21,488 nucleotides of DNA, from positions 1 through 21,488 of the forward strand of contig JBBSML010000033.1 of assembly GCA_038233215.1 (NCBI GenBank). The letters run 5' to 3'. Positions 1-5,975 of this stretch are shown in pieces. A model generated the notes under the pieces. It saw nothing but the letters and a program-made list of their open reading frames with translations. It made no database searches and was not told the origin of the DNA. The DNA is from JACDBZ01 sp038233215. Lineage in GTDB: Bacteria > Chloroflexota > Limnocylindria > QHBO01. Both the position numbers and the translations under genes were made by a program. The first letter of the stretch is position 1. Each line of letters starts with the position of its first letter.

Positions 1-210
1 CGCCGTGGCCCTCGGTGTCGTCGTCATCGATCTTGCGGCCGAAACCGCCGTGGCCCTCGGTGTCGTCGTCATCGATCTTGCGGCCGAAACCGCCGTGGCC
101 CTCGGTGTCGTCGTCATCGATCTTGCGGCCGAAACCGCCGTGGCCCTCGGTGTCGTCGTCGGCGACCTTGCGGCCGAAACCGCCGTGGCCCTCGGTGTCG
201 TCGTCGAGCT
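1..210. repeat. 45-bp tandem repeat inside the DDDTEGH gene
   Basis: Units begin at 1, 46, 91, 136 and 181. The first three are identical at every base, including synonymous positions. The unit at 136-180 differs by three substitutions (residues VA instead of ID), and the unit at 181 is degenerate after about 26 bases. Identity at the DNA level points to recent expansion, most likely by slippage or unequal recombination. Divergence rises toward the 5' end of the minus-strand gene. There are no spacers, so it is not a CRISPR array. Confidence 0.95.
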
Positions 211-337
211 TCCTGGAGTCGTCGGTCTGGTCAGTCATGATGTGTCCCTCTACTTCGTCGTCATTGAATGCCTCGCCACCGAGCTGTCCCGGTCGAGAAA
301 ACCCTTCCATCGGCGGCCGCCGCCGGTAATTGTCCAT
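1..337 (-). CDS. Acidic 15-residue tandem-repeat peptide (DDDTEGH family), 3' end outside window
   Basis: The minus frame is open from ATG at 337 to the window edge (112 codons). The start has an AGGAGGT ribosome binding site at 346-352 with 8 bases spacing. Residues 1-44 are non-repetitive and basic then acidic, and include one motif copy, DDEVEGH (26-32). From residue 45, units of the form IDDDDTEGHGGFGRK repeat: unit 1 begins with L, unit 2 with VA, units 3-5 are identical, and the fifth runs off the edge. No signal peptide, membrane segment or cysteine is visible. A second in-frame ATG (238) precedes the repeats but has a weaker site. I do not recognise a characterised family. The layout (short leader plus repeated cores) resembles multi-core RiPP precursors. 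A repetitive metal-binding or disordered acidic protein is the alternative, because each unit combines four Asp, Glu and His. The CRP-like regulator gene lies immediately upstream in the same direction. Confidence 0.8.
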   Translation of the reverse strand, partial: MDNYRRRPPMEGFSRPGQLGGEAFNDDEVEGHIMTDQTDDSRKLDDDTEGHGGFGRKVADDDTEGHGGFGRKIDDDDTEGHGGFGRKIDDDDTEGHGGFGRKIDDDDTEGHG

Positions 338-372
338 GAGTCCGTACCTCCTGTGGCGAGCGGCGTCTCCGC

Positions 373-388
373 GATGACGTCATCCTAT
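373..388 (-). promoter_or_regulatory. Putative promoter/operator of the repeat-peptide gene
   Basis: A perfect 12-bp palindrome, GATGACGTCATC (373-384), lies 21 bases upstream of the ribosome binding site. On the minus strand a TAGGAT box (383-388) overlaps its upstream edge and could be the -10 element, so the palindrome would sit at the transcription start. A -35 match 17 bases further is weak. The adjacent CRP/FNR-family protein is a candidate binder, but the palindrome is more compact than classical CRP or FNR sites. Confidence 0.4.
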
Positions 389-449
389 GGGCCAGCCCGA
401 CGGTGGCGAAGCGAATCGGCGACAGGTGCGGTGTCGGCAATGCGACATC

Positions 450-1145
450 TCATCGGGCACTTCGCGCTTCGAGGCCGGCCAGATCGCTGATCACCAGCGT
501 ATCGTGCTCGATCTCCAGCAGCCCCTCGTCCACCAGGCCGCTCAGGAGCTTGTTCACGCTCTGGCGTGTCCCACCGATCATGGCTGCCAGGTCGGATTGT
601 GTGAAGGGCCAGTTCAGCTCGATGCGACCGCTGGCTCGCGGATCGGCGTCGCGGGCCAGCCGGACGAGCCTCATCGAGAGACGACCCGCCAGATCCAGGA
701 AATGCAGCTCCTCGACATGGCCGGTCAACCGACGAAGCTCGCCGGCAAGGGCTCGGAGAAGCGCGGTCACCAGTCGGGCGTCCTCAGGCAACAGGCGCAG
801 GAACTCGTCGCGCGGAAGCGCCAGCGTTTCGGTGGGCTCCATTGCGGTGGCCGTGGTCGAGCGCGGTGATCCATCCAGCAACGCGAGCTCGCCGAAAAAA
901 TCACCGGGCTTGAGGCTGGCGATGATCGCTTCGTCGCCCTCCTGGGAGGGAAGAACGATCTTCACCGCGCCGTCAACCACGATATGAAGCGAGTCTCCGA
1001 CGTCATCCTGATGGAAGATGACCTCGTTCCGACGGAATCGGCGCGGACGCATCAGCCCGGCAAGGGCGCGGAGCCCACCATCGTCCACATGCGCGAATAG
1101 AGCACAGCGTCTCAGGCTATCGGTCGCCAGTCCGTGGTCGGGCAC
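450..1145 (-). CDS. CRP/FNR-family transcriptional regulator
   Basis: A cytoplasmic DNA-binding regulator of about 231 residues, the usual size for the family. The N-terminal half is a cyclic-nucleotide-binding-type beta barrel: GDSLHIVVDGAVKI, then GDFFGELALLDGSPRSTTATA, which resembles the phosphate-binding cassette of cAMP-binding members (GE...RST). A long dimerisation helix follows, then a winged helix-turn-helix (FTQSDLAAMIGGTRQSVNKLL). No cysteines arranged as an FNR iron-sulphur site are visible. I chose GTG at 1145 because GAGAGAGGA sits 5 bases upstream. The frame stays open much further upstream, and an ATG at 1190 is possible but has no clear ribosome site. The effector is unknown. 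The repeat-peptide gene begins 112 bases downstream in the same orientation, so co-regulation is plausible but unproven. Confidence 0.9.
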   Translation of the reverse strand: MPDHGLATDSLRRCALFAHVDDGGLRALAGLMRPRRFRRNEVIFHQDDVGDSLHIVVDGAVKIVLPSQEGDEAIIASLKPGDFFGELALLDGSPRSTTATAMEPTETLALPRDEFLRLLPEDARLVTALLRALAGELRRLTGHVEELHFLDLAGRLSMRLVRLARDADPRASGRIELNWPFTQSDLAAMIGGTRQSVNKLLSGLVDEGLLEIEHDTLVISDLAGLEARSAR

Positions 1146-1240
1146 GTGATCCTCTCTCGACGAGTGTTTGCCACTGTCGCCCCGTCCCATGGCATTCGTC
1201 AAGAAAGAGTCACCTGCGCGACATCGCGCGAGCGTGCTAC

Positions 1241-1259
1241 ACGATCCTCGCGTGATCGT
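1241..1259. promoter_or_regulatory. Inverted repeat between divergent genes
   Basis: ACGATC (1241-1246) and GATCGT (1254-1259) form a 6-bp inverted repeat with a 7-base centre. It lies in the 222-bp gap between the CRP-like gene and the divergent small-protein gene. It could be an operator for either gene or chance. No convincing -10/-35 pair was found around it. Confidence 0.25.
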
Positions 1260-1367
1260 CGGAATGACCCAAAGGACGTCGGCAACTGGATGGCGCCGAT
1301 ACGGCACCCGCCGGAGGATTCCCCTATCGAATCCGGCAACCCGCCACTCACCCGAGGAGCCACTCCG

Positions 1368-1610
1368 ATGTTCGCACCCAACATCAGCACCCATCAATTG
1401 GCCGATCAGATTCATCACGAGCGGCTCAGCCATGCGGCGCTGATGCAGAAGGTCGCTCGCGAGCGGTCAGTGGACTTGGTCACCGTTGATCACCAGGCAC
1501 AGCGACGAGTCACCTCTCGCCGGCTGGCCGCCACGCTCGGCACCGCGACACTCACCTTCGCGATTGCTGCCGTGGCTGCGGCCACGGACGCGGCGGCGCT
1601 GATCCGTTAG
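1368..1610 (+). CDS. Small protein with C-terminal membrane segment, unknown function
   Basis: An 80-residue protein. ATG at 1368 is preceded by CGAGGAG, 9-10 bases away. The longer upstream frame is not supported because it overlaps the regulator's 5' region. Residues 1-55 are polar and helix-prone, with several His and Gln, Arg-rich before the membrane (RRVTSRRLAA). Residues about 57-76 are a hydrophobic alanine-rich stretch ending near the C-terminus, so it may be a tail-anchored or single-pass membrane protein with the N-terminus inside. It is divergent from the CRP-like gene and ends before a hairpin at 1657. I do not recognise the family. Confidence 0.6.
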   Translation: MFAPNISTHQLADQIHHERLSHAALMQKVARERSVDLVTVDHQAQRRVTSRRLAATLGTATLTFAIAAVAAATDAAALIR

Positions 1611-1656
1611 ATCGCCCGTCGAATCGTTGATCACTTATCAACGACCGCTACCTCAC

Positions 1657-1684
1657 CGACGCCGAGCCCTACCCCTCGGCGTCG
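1657..1684 (+). terminator. Hairpin downstream of the small-protein gene
   Basis: CGACGCCGAG (1657-1666) pairs perfectly with CTCGGCGTCG (1675-1684) across an 8-base loop, 46 bases after the stop at 1610. The stem is GC-rich, but the tail is TGGTGTG rather than a T run, so it is a non-canonical terminator. Confidence 0.5.
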
Positions 1685-1724
1685 TGGTGTGCCTCACATC
1701 AGGTACTATCGCGGCCCTGCCCGG

Positions 1725-1800
<76 letters not shown>

Positions 1801-1901
1801 TTCGCTCAAAAGGCGAGCGAATGGTCCGGATTCACATGGCATGTGCGTTGCGCATTGCTTGGCCACGCCGCGCGCTGAGCGGCGCATCGGTCCTGTCACA
1901 G

Positions 1902-1926
1902 ATACGTCACATGGCGGACGTATGCT
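1902..1926 (+). promoter_or_regulatory. Promoter -10 and operator-like inverted repeat of the Kelch lipoprotein gene
   Basis: TATGCT (1921-1926) ends 6 bases before the GTG start, the spacing expected for a leaderless transcript. A 7-bp inverted repeat, ATACGTC (1902-1908) and GACGTAT (1917-1923), 8-base centre, overlaps this box and could be a repressor site. Confidence 0.4.
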
Positions 1927-1932
1927 CGTGAC

Positions 1933-3063
1933 GTGAGCCGATCTCTACCGCCGATCATGGTGATCGTTGCCATCGCCCTCGGGGCATGCAGCGGGCCTCC
2001 GACCGCGACCCAACCCCTGCCCACCGTCCGCGCGTCGGAGACAGCCGCATCCCCGACCACGACCCCGACCCCGGCCCCCTCCGACGCGCCGACGTCGGCA
2101 GAACCATCTGTTCCGAGCGCGACAACAGAGCCGGAACCTGAGCCGGAGCCGCTCGCCTGGGCCAGGCTCGAAGCCGATGGGCCAGCTGCACGCGAAGACC
2201 ACACCTGGACCGTCAATGCCGAGGGGACCGTCGCCTATCTGTTCGGCGGACGCGACGGAGCGACGGTGTTCGACGACACCTGGGCCTTCGATCTCCGCGA
2301 CGACAGCTGGACGCAGCTCGCACCCGCCGCATCACCGGAGGCGCGCTTCGGGCACGAGGCTGTCTGGGTCGACGGCATCGGGCTCGTCGTCTTCTCCGGT
2401 CAGGCCGGCCCGTCCTTCTTCAACGACCTGTGGGCCTACGACCCGGCTGACGAGGCGTGGACCGAACTACCGGCCGAGGGGGCGCTGCCGACTCCGCGCT
2501 ACGGTTCATGCGCGGGAATCGGTCCGGATGGCCGGCTCTGGATCAGCCACGGCTTCACCCAGGATGGCACCCGATTCTCCGACACTCGGGCGTACGACTT
2601 CGGGTCCGCGACGTGGACCGATGAGACTCCGGCCGATGGAGCACGGCCGGTCGAGCGATGCCTGCACGGCTGCTGGTGGACCGACTCGGGCGAACTGGCG
2701 CTCTACGCCGGTCAGACGACGGGTGTCACGGCGCTCGACGACCGATGGATGCTCGCGGATGGCGTCTGGTCTCGCGTCGAGGGAGTCCTGCCGCCCGCCC
2801 GCAACTTGTACGCACGTGCGCGCGTCGACGCCACCACGCTCGTGTTCGGCGGCCAGGCCGTTGACGGCGGCTTCCAGAACGACCTGTGGCTGCTGGGCGA
2901 TGACGCGGTTGATGCCGAGGCGCTGGAGCCGGCCGGCGACCCTCCGCCCGGACGAGCCGGGGCCGAGCTGGTCGTCGACACGATCGGTGGCCGTGCGATT
3001 CTGTTCGGCGGCCGCTCTGCGGACGGGGCTCTCAACGACATCTGGGTCCTGGGCGGCGTCTGA
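1933..3063 (+). CDS. Kelch-repeat beta-propeller lipoprotein
   Basis: A 376-residue secreted lipoprotein. The N-terminus has a hydrophobic signal segment (about 7-18) ending in the lipobox LGAC with Cys19 as the lipidation site. Residues about 22-75 form a Thr/Pro/Glu-rich linker. The rest is about six Kelch-type blades with the recurring pattern of a Gly-Gly strand, Asn/Asp-Asp-x-Trp and a later Trp, for example LFGGRDGATVFDDTWAFD, VVFSGQAGPSFFNDLWAYD and the last, ILFGGRSADGALNDIWVL. Kelch propellers usually bind proteins or carbohydrates; nothing indicates a catalytic site (a galactose-oxidase Cys-Tyr centre is not evident). GTG at 1933 is chosen because a -10 box is 6 bases away. ATG at 1957 would shorten the signal peptide. 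It is monocistronic: tRNA upstream, convergent gene downstream. Confidence 0.88.
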   Translation: MSRSLPPIMVIVAIALGACSGPPTATQPLPTVRASETAASPTTTPTPAPSDAPTSAEPSVPSATTEPEPEPEPLAWARLEADGPAAREDHTWTVNAEGTVAYLFGGRDGATVFDDTWAFDLRDDSWTQLAPAASPEARFGHEAVWVDGIGLVVFSGQAGPSFFNDLWAYDPADEAWTELPAEGALPTPRYGSCAGIGPDGRLWISHGFTQDGTRFSDTRAYDFGSATWTDETPADGARPVERCLHGCWWTDSGELALYAGQTTGVTALDDRWMLADGVWSRVEGVLPPARNLYARARVDATTLVFGGQAVDGGFQNDLWLLGDDAVDAEALEPAGDPPPGRAGAELVVDTIGGRAILFGGRSADGALNDIWVLGGV

Positions 3064-3076
3064 CCCGGCGGTCCTC

Positions 3077-3100
3077 TGGCGTATAGACGTATATACGCCA
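3077..3100. terminator. Bidirectional hairpin between convergent genes
   Basis: TGGCGTATA (3077-3085) and TATACGCCA (3092-3100) form a perfect 9-bp stem with a 6-base loop, in the 56-bp gap between the convergent Kelch and OsmC genes. The position suits a shared terminator, although no T run follows on either strand. Confidence 0.55.
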
Positions 3101-3119
3101 AGCCGATGCCACACGACGC

Positions 3120-3572
3120 CTACTGGTGCGCATCCTCGAGCGTGGCCGAGACCGAGAGTTCGACATTCCCGGCCAGCGCGCGGGAGATCGGACAGCCATC
3201 CTTGGCAGCCTGCGCGGCAGCACCGAATGCGGCGTCATCCAGTCCCGGCACGACGCCGATCACGTCAAGCTGTGAGGTCGTCACCGTCCAGTCATCCCCG
3301 ACCTTGTCGAAGGTGACGGTGGCCGAGACGTGGAGGTGATCCGGCGGCGTGCCGGACCGATCGAGCGCGCCGGAGAGTGCCATCGAGAAGCAGGCGGCGT
3401 GGGCCGCGGCCAACAGCTCTTCGGGCGACGTCTGACCGTCGGGCGCCTCGGTGCGGGACGCCCACGAAACGGGCAGGTCGGTGAACAGCTCGCTCGAGCC
3501 GGCGGTCACGGTGCCGGAGCCTGCGGCAAGATTGCCGTTCCAGGTCACGGTCGCGGTACGGGTGGCAGCCAT
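3120..3572 (-). CDS. OsmC-family peroxiredoxin
   Basis: A 150-residue cytoplasmic thiol peroxidase of the OsmC/Ohr superfamily, which reduces organic hydroperoxides. The two redox cysteines are visible: Cys61 in AAAHAACFSMALS and Cys127 in KDGCPISRAL. The segment TSPEELLAAAHAACF is characteristic of OsmC. Length is typical. The start is ATG at 3572, supported by GAAGGAGA about 9 bases upstream; a longer open frame to 3746 overlaps the divergent gene and is not supported. It is divergent from the GNAT gene with a 39-bp gap and convergent with the Kelch gene. The exact subgroup (OsmC versus Ohr) cannot be fixed by eye, but the long linker between cysteines and the N-terminal WNG motif favour OsmC. 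Confidence 0.93.
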   Translation of the reverse strand: MAATRTATVTWNGNLAAGSGTVTAGSSELFTDLPVSWASRTEAPDGQTSPEELLAAAHAACFSMALSGALDRSGTPPDHLHVSATVTFDKVGDDWTVTTSQLDVIGVVPGLDDAAFGAAAQAAKDGCPISRALAGNVELSVSATLEDAHQ

Positions 3573-3596
3573 CGATATCGGTTCTCCTTCGGACGC

Positions 3597-3602
3597 TAGA
3601 CT
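3597..3602 (+). promoter_or_regulatory. Candidate -10 box for a leaderless GNAT gene
   Basis: TAGACT ends 9 bases before the ATG at 3612 and no ribosome binding site fits between them, so transcription probably begins at or next to the start codon. Confidence 0.35.
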
Positions 3603-3611
3603 CGGGCACAG

Positions 3612-4253
3612 ATGAGCAGCGTACTCGACCGCCCGCCGATCATCAGGGGCGACCACGTGTTCCTTCGTCCGTCGGAGCGCGCCGACCTTCCGCTCTTCGT
3701 GCGCTGGTTCAATGACGCGGAGGTGCTGCGCAATCTCGCCATGCACGCGCCGATGAGCGCCGCGAGTGAGGCCGCCTGGTTCGATCGCATGCTAGCCGCG
3801 CAAGGCCGGACCGACTACCACTTCGTCATCTGTCTGCTGACGGATCGCAGACCGATCGGGACGACGGGACTGCATGGCGTCGATCTTCATAACGGAAGCG
3901 CCGAGTTCGGCATCGCGATCGGCGAGAAGGCCGAATGGAGCAAGGGTTTCGGGACCGATGCGCTCCGCGCCATCTGCGACTTCGGCTTCGGCGCGCTGCG
4001 TTTGGAGCGGATCAGTCTGCATGTGTACGCAGGGAATGACCGTGCTTGGCGCTCGTACGAGAAGGCAGGATTCACGTACGAGGCAACCCTGCGCCGCGCC
4101 CATTTCTCTCGCGGCGAGTACCACGACGAGCATGTCATGAGCCTGCTGCGGGGCGAGTGGTCGGCCCTGCCGCATCGGCCCATCTGGGAGGAAGCCTCAG
4201 GTCAGGCTCCAGCGGCGAGTGCCAACGAGGTTGGCCTTATGACCGACGGGTGA
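3612..4253 (+). CDS. GNAT-family N-acetyltransferase (RimJ/RimL-like)
   Basis: A 213-residue acetyl-CoA-dependent acyltransferase. It starts with the RimJ/RimL pattern (RGDHVFLRPSERADLPLFVRW), followed by the central strands (EFGIAIGEKAEWSKGFGTDA, where the acetyl-CoA pyrophosphate loop sits) and the conserved C-terminal LERISLHVYAGNDRAWRSYEKAGF. The family acetylates protein N-termini, antibiotics or small amines; the substrate cannot be told from sequence. About 25 residues after the GNAT fold are low-complexity. The gene is probably leaderless and is divergent from the peroxiredoxin gene. Confidence 0.9.
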   Translation: MSSVLDRPPIIRGDHVFLRPSERADLPLFVRWFNDAEVLRNLAMHAPMSAASEAAWFDRMLAAQGRTDYHFVICLLTDRRPIGTTGLHGVDLHNGSAEFGIAIGEKAEWSKGFGTDALRAICDFGFGALRLERISLHVYAGNDRAWRSYEKAGFTYEATLRRAHFSRGEYHDEHVMSLLRGEWSALPHRPIWEEASGQAPAASANEVGLMTDG

Positions 4254-4332
4254 CGGTTCCTCGGTCGAATGGCCACCTGGCTGGCTCAGCGACCGACCTC
4301 CCGTTGCCGACCGCACAATTCCCGCCATCGAG

Positions 4333-4338
4333 TACGAT
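4333..4338 (+). promoter_or_regulatory. Candidate -10 box for a leaderless GalT-like gene
   Basis: TACGAT ends 6 bases before the GTG at 4345. No ribosome binding site is present. A TTGCCG at 4304 is too far away (23 bases) to be a normal -35. Confidence 0.4.
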
Positions 4339-4344
4339 GCGGCC

Positions 4345-5328
4345 GTGTTCGAGCTGCGTCGCGACCCGGTCACCGGATGGTGGTCGGCCATCGTCGCTGA
4401 TCGCGCGTTCTCTCGTGAGGCCTTCGAAGTCGAGGCGCAGTCGGTCGAGGGAACGCACTGCCGCCACTGCGATGACGCTCCCACCGATGATGCCCCCCAC
4501 CACGTGCGTCGCGTCCCGCTCCGCTCGGATGCATTCCATCGCATCGATTCCACGAAGGAGCGCGCAGCCCAGCTATCGATGAGCGAGGTCGAGCGCGCCA
4601 CCGGCTCCTGGGAGATCCTGGTCGGACCGCGCGAACATCACGAACGCCTGGCCGATGCGGCGCCACAGCTGGCCGGCACCATGCTGCGGGCGGCGCGCGA
4701 TGCCATGCGCCAGATCGGCGCCCAGCCGCGCGCGACGGATGCAGATGGACGCGCCGAACCGCTCTACATCCAGGTCGTCCAGAGCCACGGCCGGCAGGCG
4801 GGTGCTCGAACCTCACACCTGAACGTGGAGCTCTACGCCATCCCGCAGGTGCCGCACTGGGTTGCCGAGGAGATCGGCGGTGGCGCGCGTCAGATGATCA
4901 AGACGCGCCATTGCGTGTGGTGCGCCCTTTCAGGGGCAGAGGAGGAAGACGGAGAACGGCTCGTTTTCGCCGATCACCACGCCATCGTCTTCACCCCCGC
5001 CGCCAGCCGCTCCGCGTTCGAGATGATGGTGGTGCCCCGCGGCCACGCCGCCGATTTCACGAGCCTTGACGACGACGCCATCACCGCGACGACCGCCACG
5101 CTCCAGCGCGCGCTCCTCGCGCTAGACGCGCTCGGTGATCCGCCGTACAACCTGTTCCTCCACACCGCCCCGGCCGGGGAGCGGCTCGACCAGACCTTCC
5201 ACTGGCACTGGGAGATTCACCCCCGCCTGCGCGTGATCGCCGGCCTGGAGCGCGCTACCGCGCTCGCGGTAAACCCGGTCGCCCCGGAATACGCGGCGGA
5301 GGTGCTTCGAAAGCATCTGCACCAGTAA
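4345..5328 (+). CDS. GalT-like nucleotidyltransferase-fold protein (HIT superfamily), altered active site
   Basis: A 327-residue protein with the outline of galactose-1-phosphate uridylyltransferase. The N-terminus MFELRRDPVTGWWSAIVADR matches, as do a CxxC (HCRHC) in the zinc-site region and a second CxxC (HCVWC). The C-terminal block FHWHWEIHPRL, followed by VAGLE-like and VNP-x-x-PE segments, also matches. The catalytic loop, normally AGAS..HPHSQL, reads AGARTSHLNVEL: the second His, the nucleophile that carries UMP in GalT, is Asn. Either the enzyme no longer transfers nucleotides by the classical covalent route or it has another function. GTG start chosen from the promoter position. It lies upstream of, and apparently separate from, the sigma/anti-sigma pair. 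Confidence 0.78.
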   Translation: MFELRRDPVTGWWSAIVADRAFSREAFEVEAQSVEGTHCRHCDDAPTDDAPHHVRRVPLRSDAFHRIDSTKERAAQLSMSEVERATGSWEILVGPREHHERLADAAPQLAGTMLRAARDAMRQIGAQPRATDADGRAEPLYIQVVQSHGRQAGARTSHLNVELYAIPQVPHWVAEEIGGGARQMIKTRHCVWCALSGAEEEDGERLVFADHHAIVFTPAASRSAFEMMVVPRGHAADFTSLDDDAITATTATLQRALLALDALGDPPYNLFLHTAPAGERLDQTFHWHWEIHPRLRVIAGLERATALAVNPVAPEYAAEVLRKHLHQ

Positions 5329-5378
5329 CACATATCAAAGCTCATGCGTCACAGGCAGACCGAGGAGGGGCGGTACGT

Positions 5379-5975
5379 GTGGAGGACGAGGTGCATTCAA
5401 TGGCGGTTCCCGGCCAGATCCCGTGGGATATTCCCACGATGACGCGCCGCGCCACCGACGCACGCGAGGCCGAGTTCGCTCAGCTCTTCGACGAATTCTC
5501 CGCACCGATCCACAACTATGTGCTGCGCATGGTCGGCGACCCTGATCGCGCAGCCGATATCACGCAGGACACGTTCATCAAAGCGTATCGCAAGCTCGAC
5601 ACCGTGACCGAGGCCAGCTCGACCAGGTCGTGGCTGTATCGGATCGCCACCAACACGGCCATCGATGACATGCGCCGCCGTCGAATGGTCACGCCGATGG
5701 GTGACGATGCGCCGGCGTTCGCCAATCGGCCGGACCCTCGACCTGGACCCGAGGCCCAGGTGATGGCAGCCACCCTCGATGAGCGGGTTCAGCGCGCGCT
5801 CATGAAGCTGCGGCCGAATCATCGTCAATGCCTGCTGCTCAGTGATCTCGACGACATGGGGGCGCAGCAGATCGGCGATGTGATGGGCCTCTCGTACGCC
5901 GCGGTGCGTACGCTGCTCTGTCGCGCTCGGGGCGAGATGCGCCGCGCGCTGTCTGCGGAAGGATTCGCACGATGA
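5379..5975 (+). CDS. ECF-type RNA polymerase sigma factor
   Basis: A 198-residue sigma-70 family member with regions 2 and 4 only. Region 2: FDEFSAPIHNYVLRMVGDP and DITQDTFIKAYRKL, then the -10 recognition segment TRSWLYRIATNTAIDDMRRR. Region 4: LRPNHRQCLLLSDLDDMGAQQIGDVMGLSYAAVRTLLCRARGEM, with the helix-turn-helix. GTG at 5379 has AGGAGG 8-9 bases upstream; ATG at 5400 (GAGG at 8 bases) is an alternative that removes seven residues. The stop overlaps the next gene's start by ATGA, so sigma and anti-sigma are translationally coupled. Its activity is expected to be held by that anti-sigma factor until an extracytoplasmic signal arrives. Confidence 0.93.
   Translation: MEDEVHSMAVPGQIPWDIPTMTRRATDAREAEFAQLFDEFSAPIHNYVLRMVGDPDRAADITQDTFIKAYRKLDTVTEASSTRSWLYRIATNTAIDDMRRRRMVTPMGDDAPAFANRPDPRPGPEAQVMAATLDERVQRALMKLRPNHRQCLLLSDLDDMGAQQIGDVMGLSYAAVRTLLCRARGEMRRALSAEGFAR

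Noticed and set aside
1..210. CRISPR array
   Set aside because: Units are contiguous without spacers and keep a codon frame of 45 bases.
5..490. Plus-strand open frames through the 45-bp repeat (161 and 104 residues)
   Set aside because: They are mirror frames of the minus-strand repeat gene, have no ribosome site, and the minus frame has AGGAGGT and a meaningful motif.
450..1433. 327-residue version of the CRP-like protein
   Set aside because: The first 96 residues have no family similarity and overlap the divergent small-protein gene; GTG at 1145 has a good ribosome site and gives the usual length.
1967..3316. 449-residue plus-strand frame over the Kelch gene
   Set aside because: Arg/Pro/Ser-rich shadow of the Kelch frame, running through its stop and into the convergent osmC gene.
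5327..5350. ECF-type promoter AAC-N17-CGTC in front of the first sigma gene (autoregulation)
   Set aside because: The GGAAC part of the -35 consensus is missing; too little support to list.
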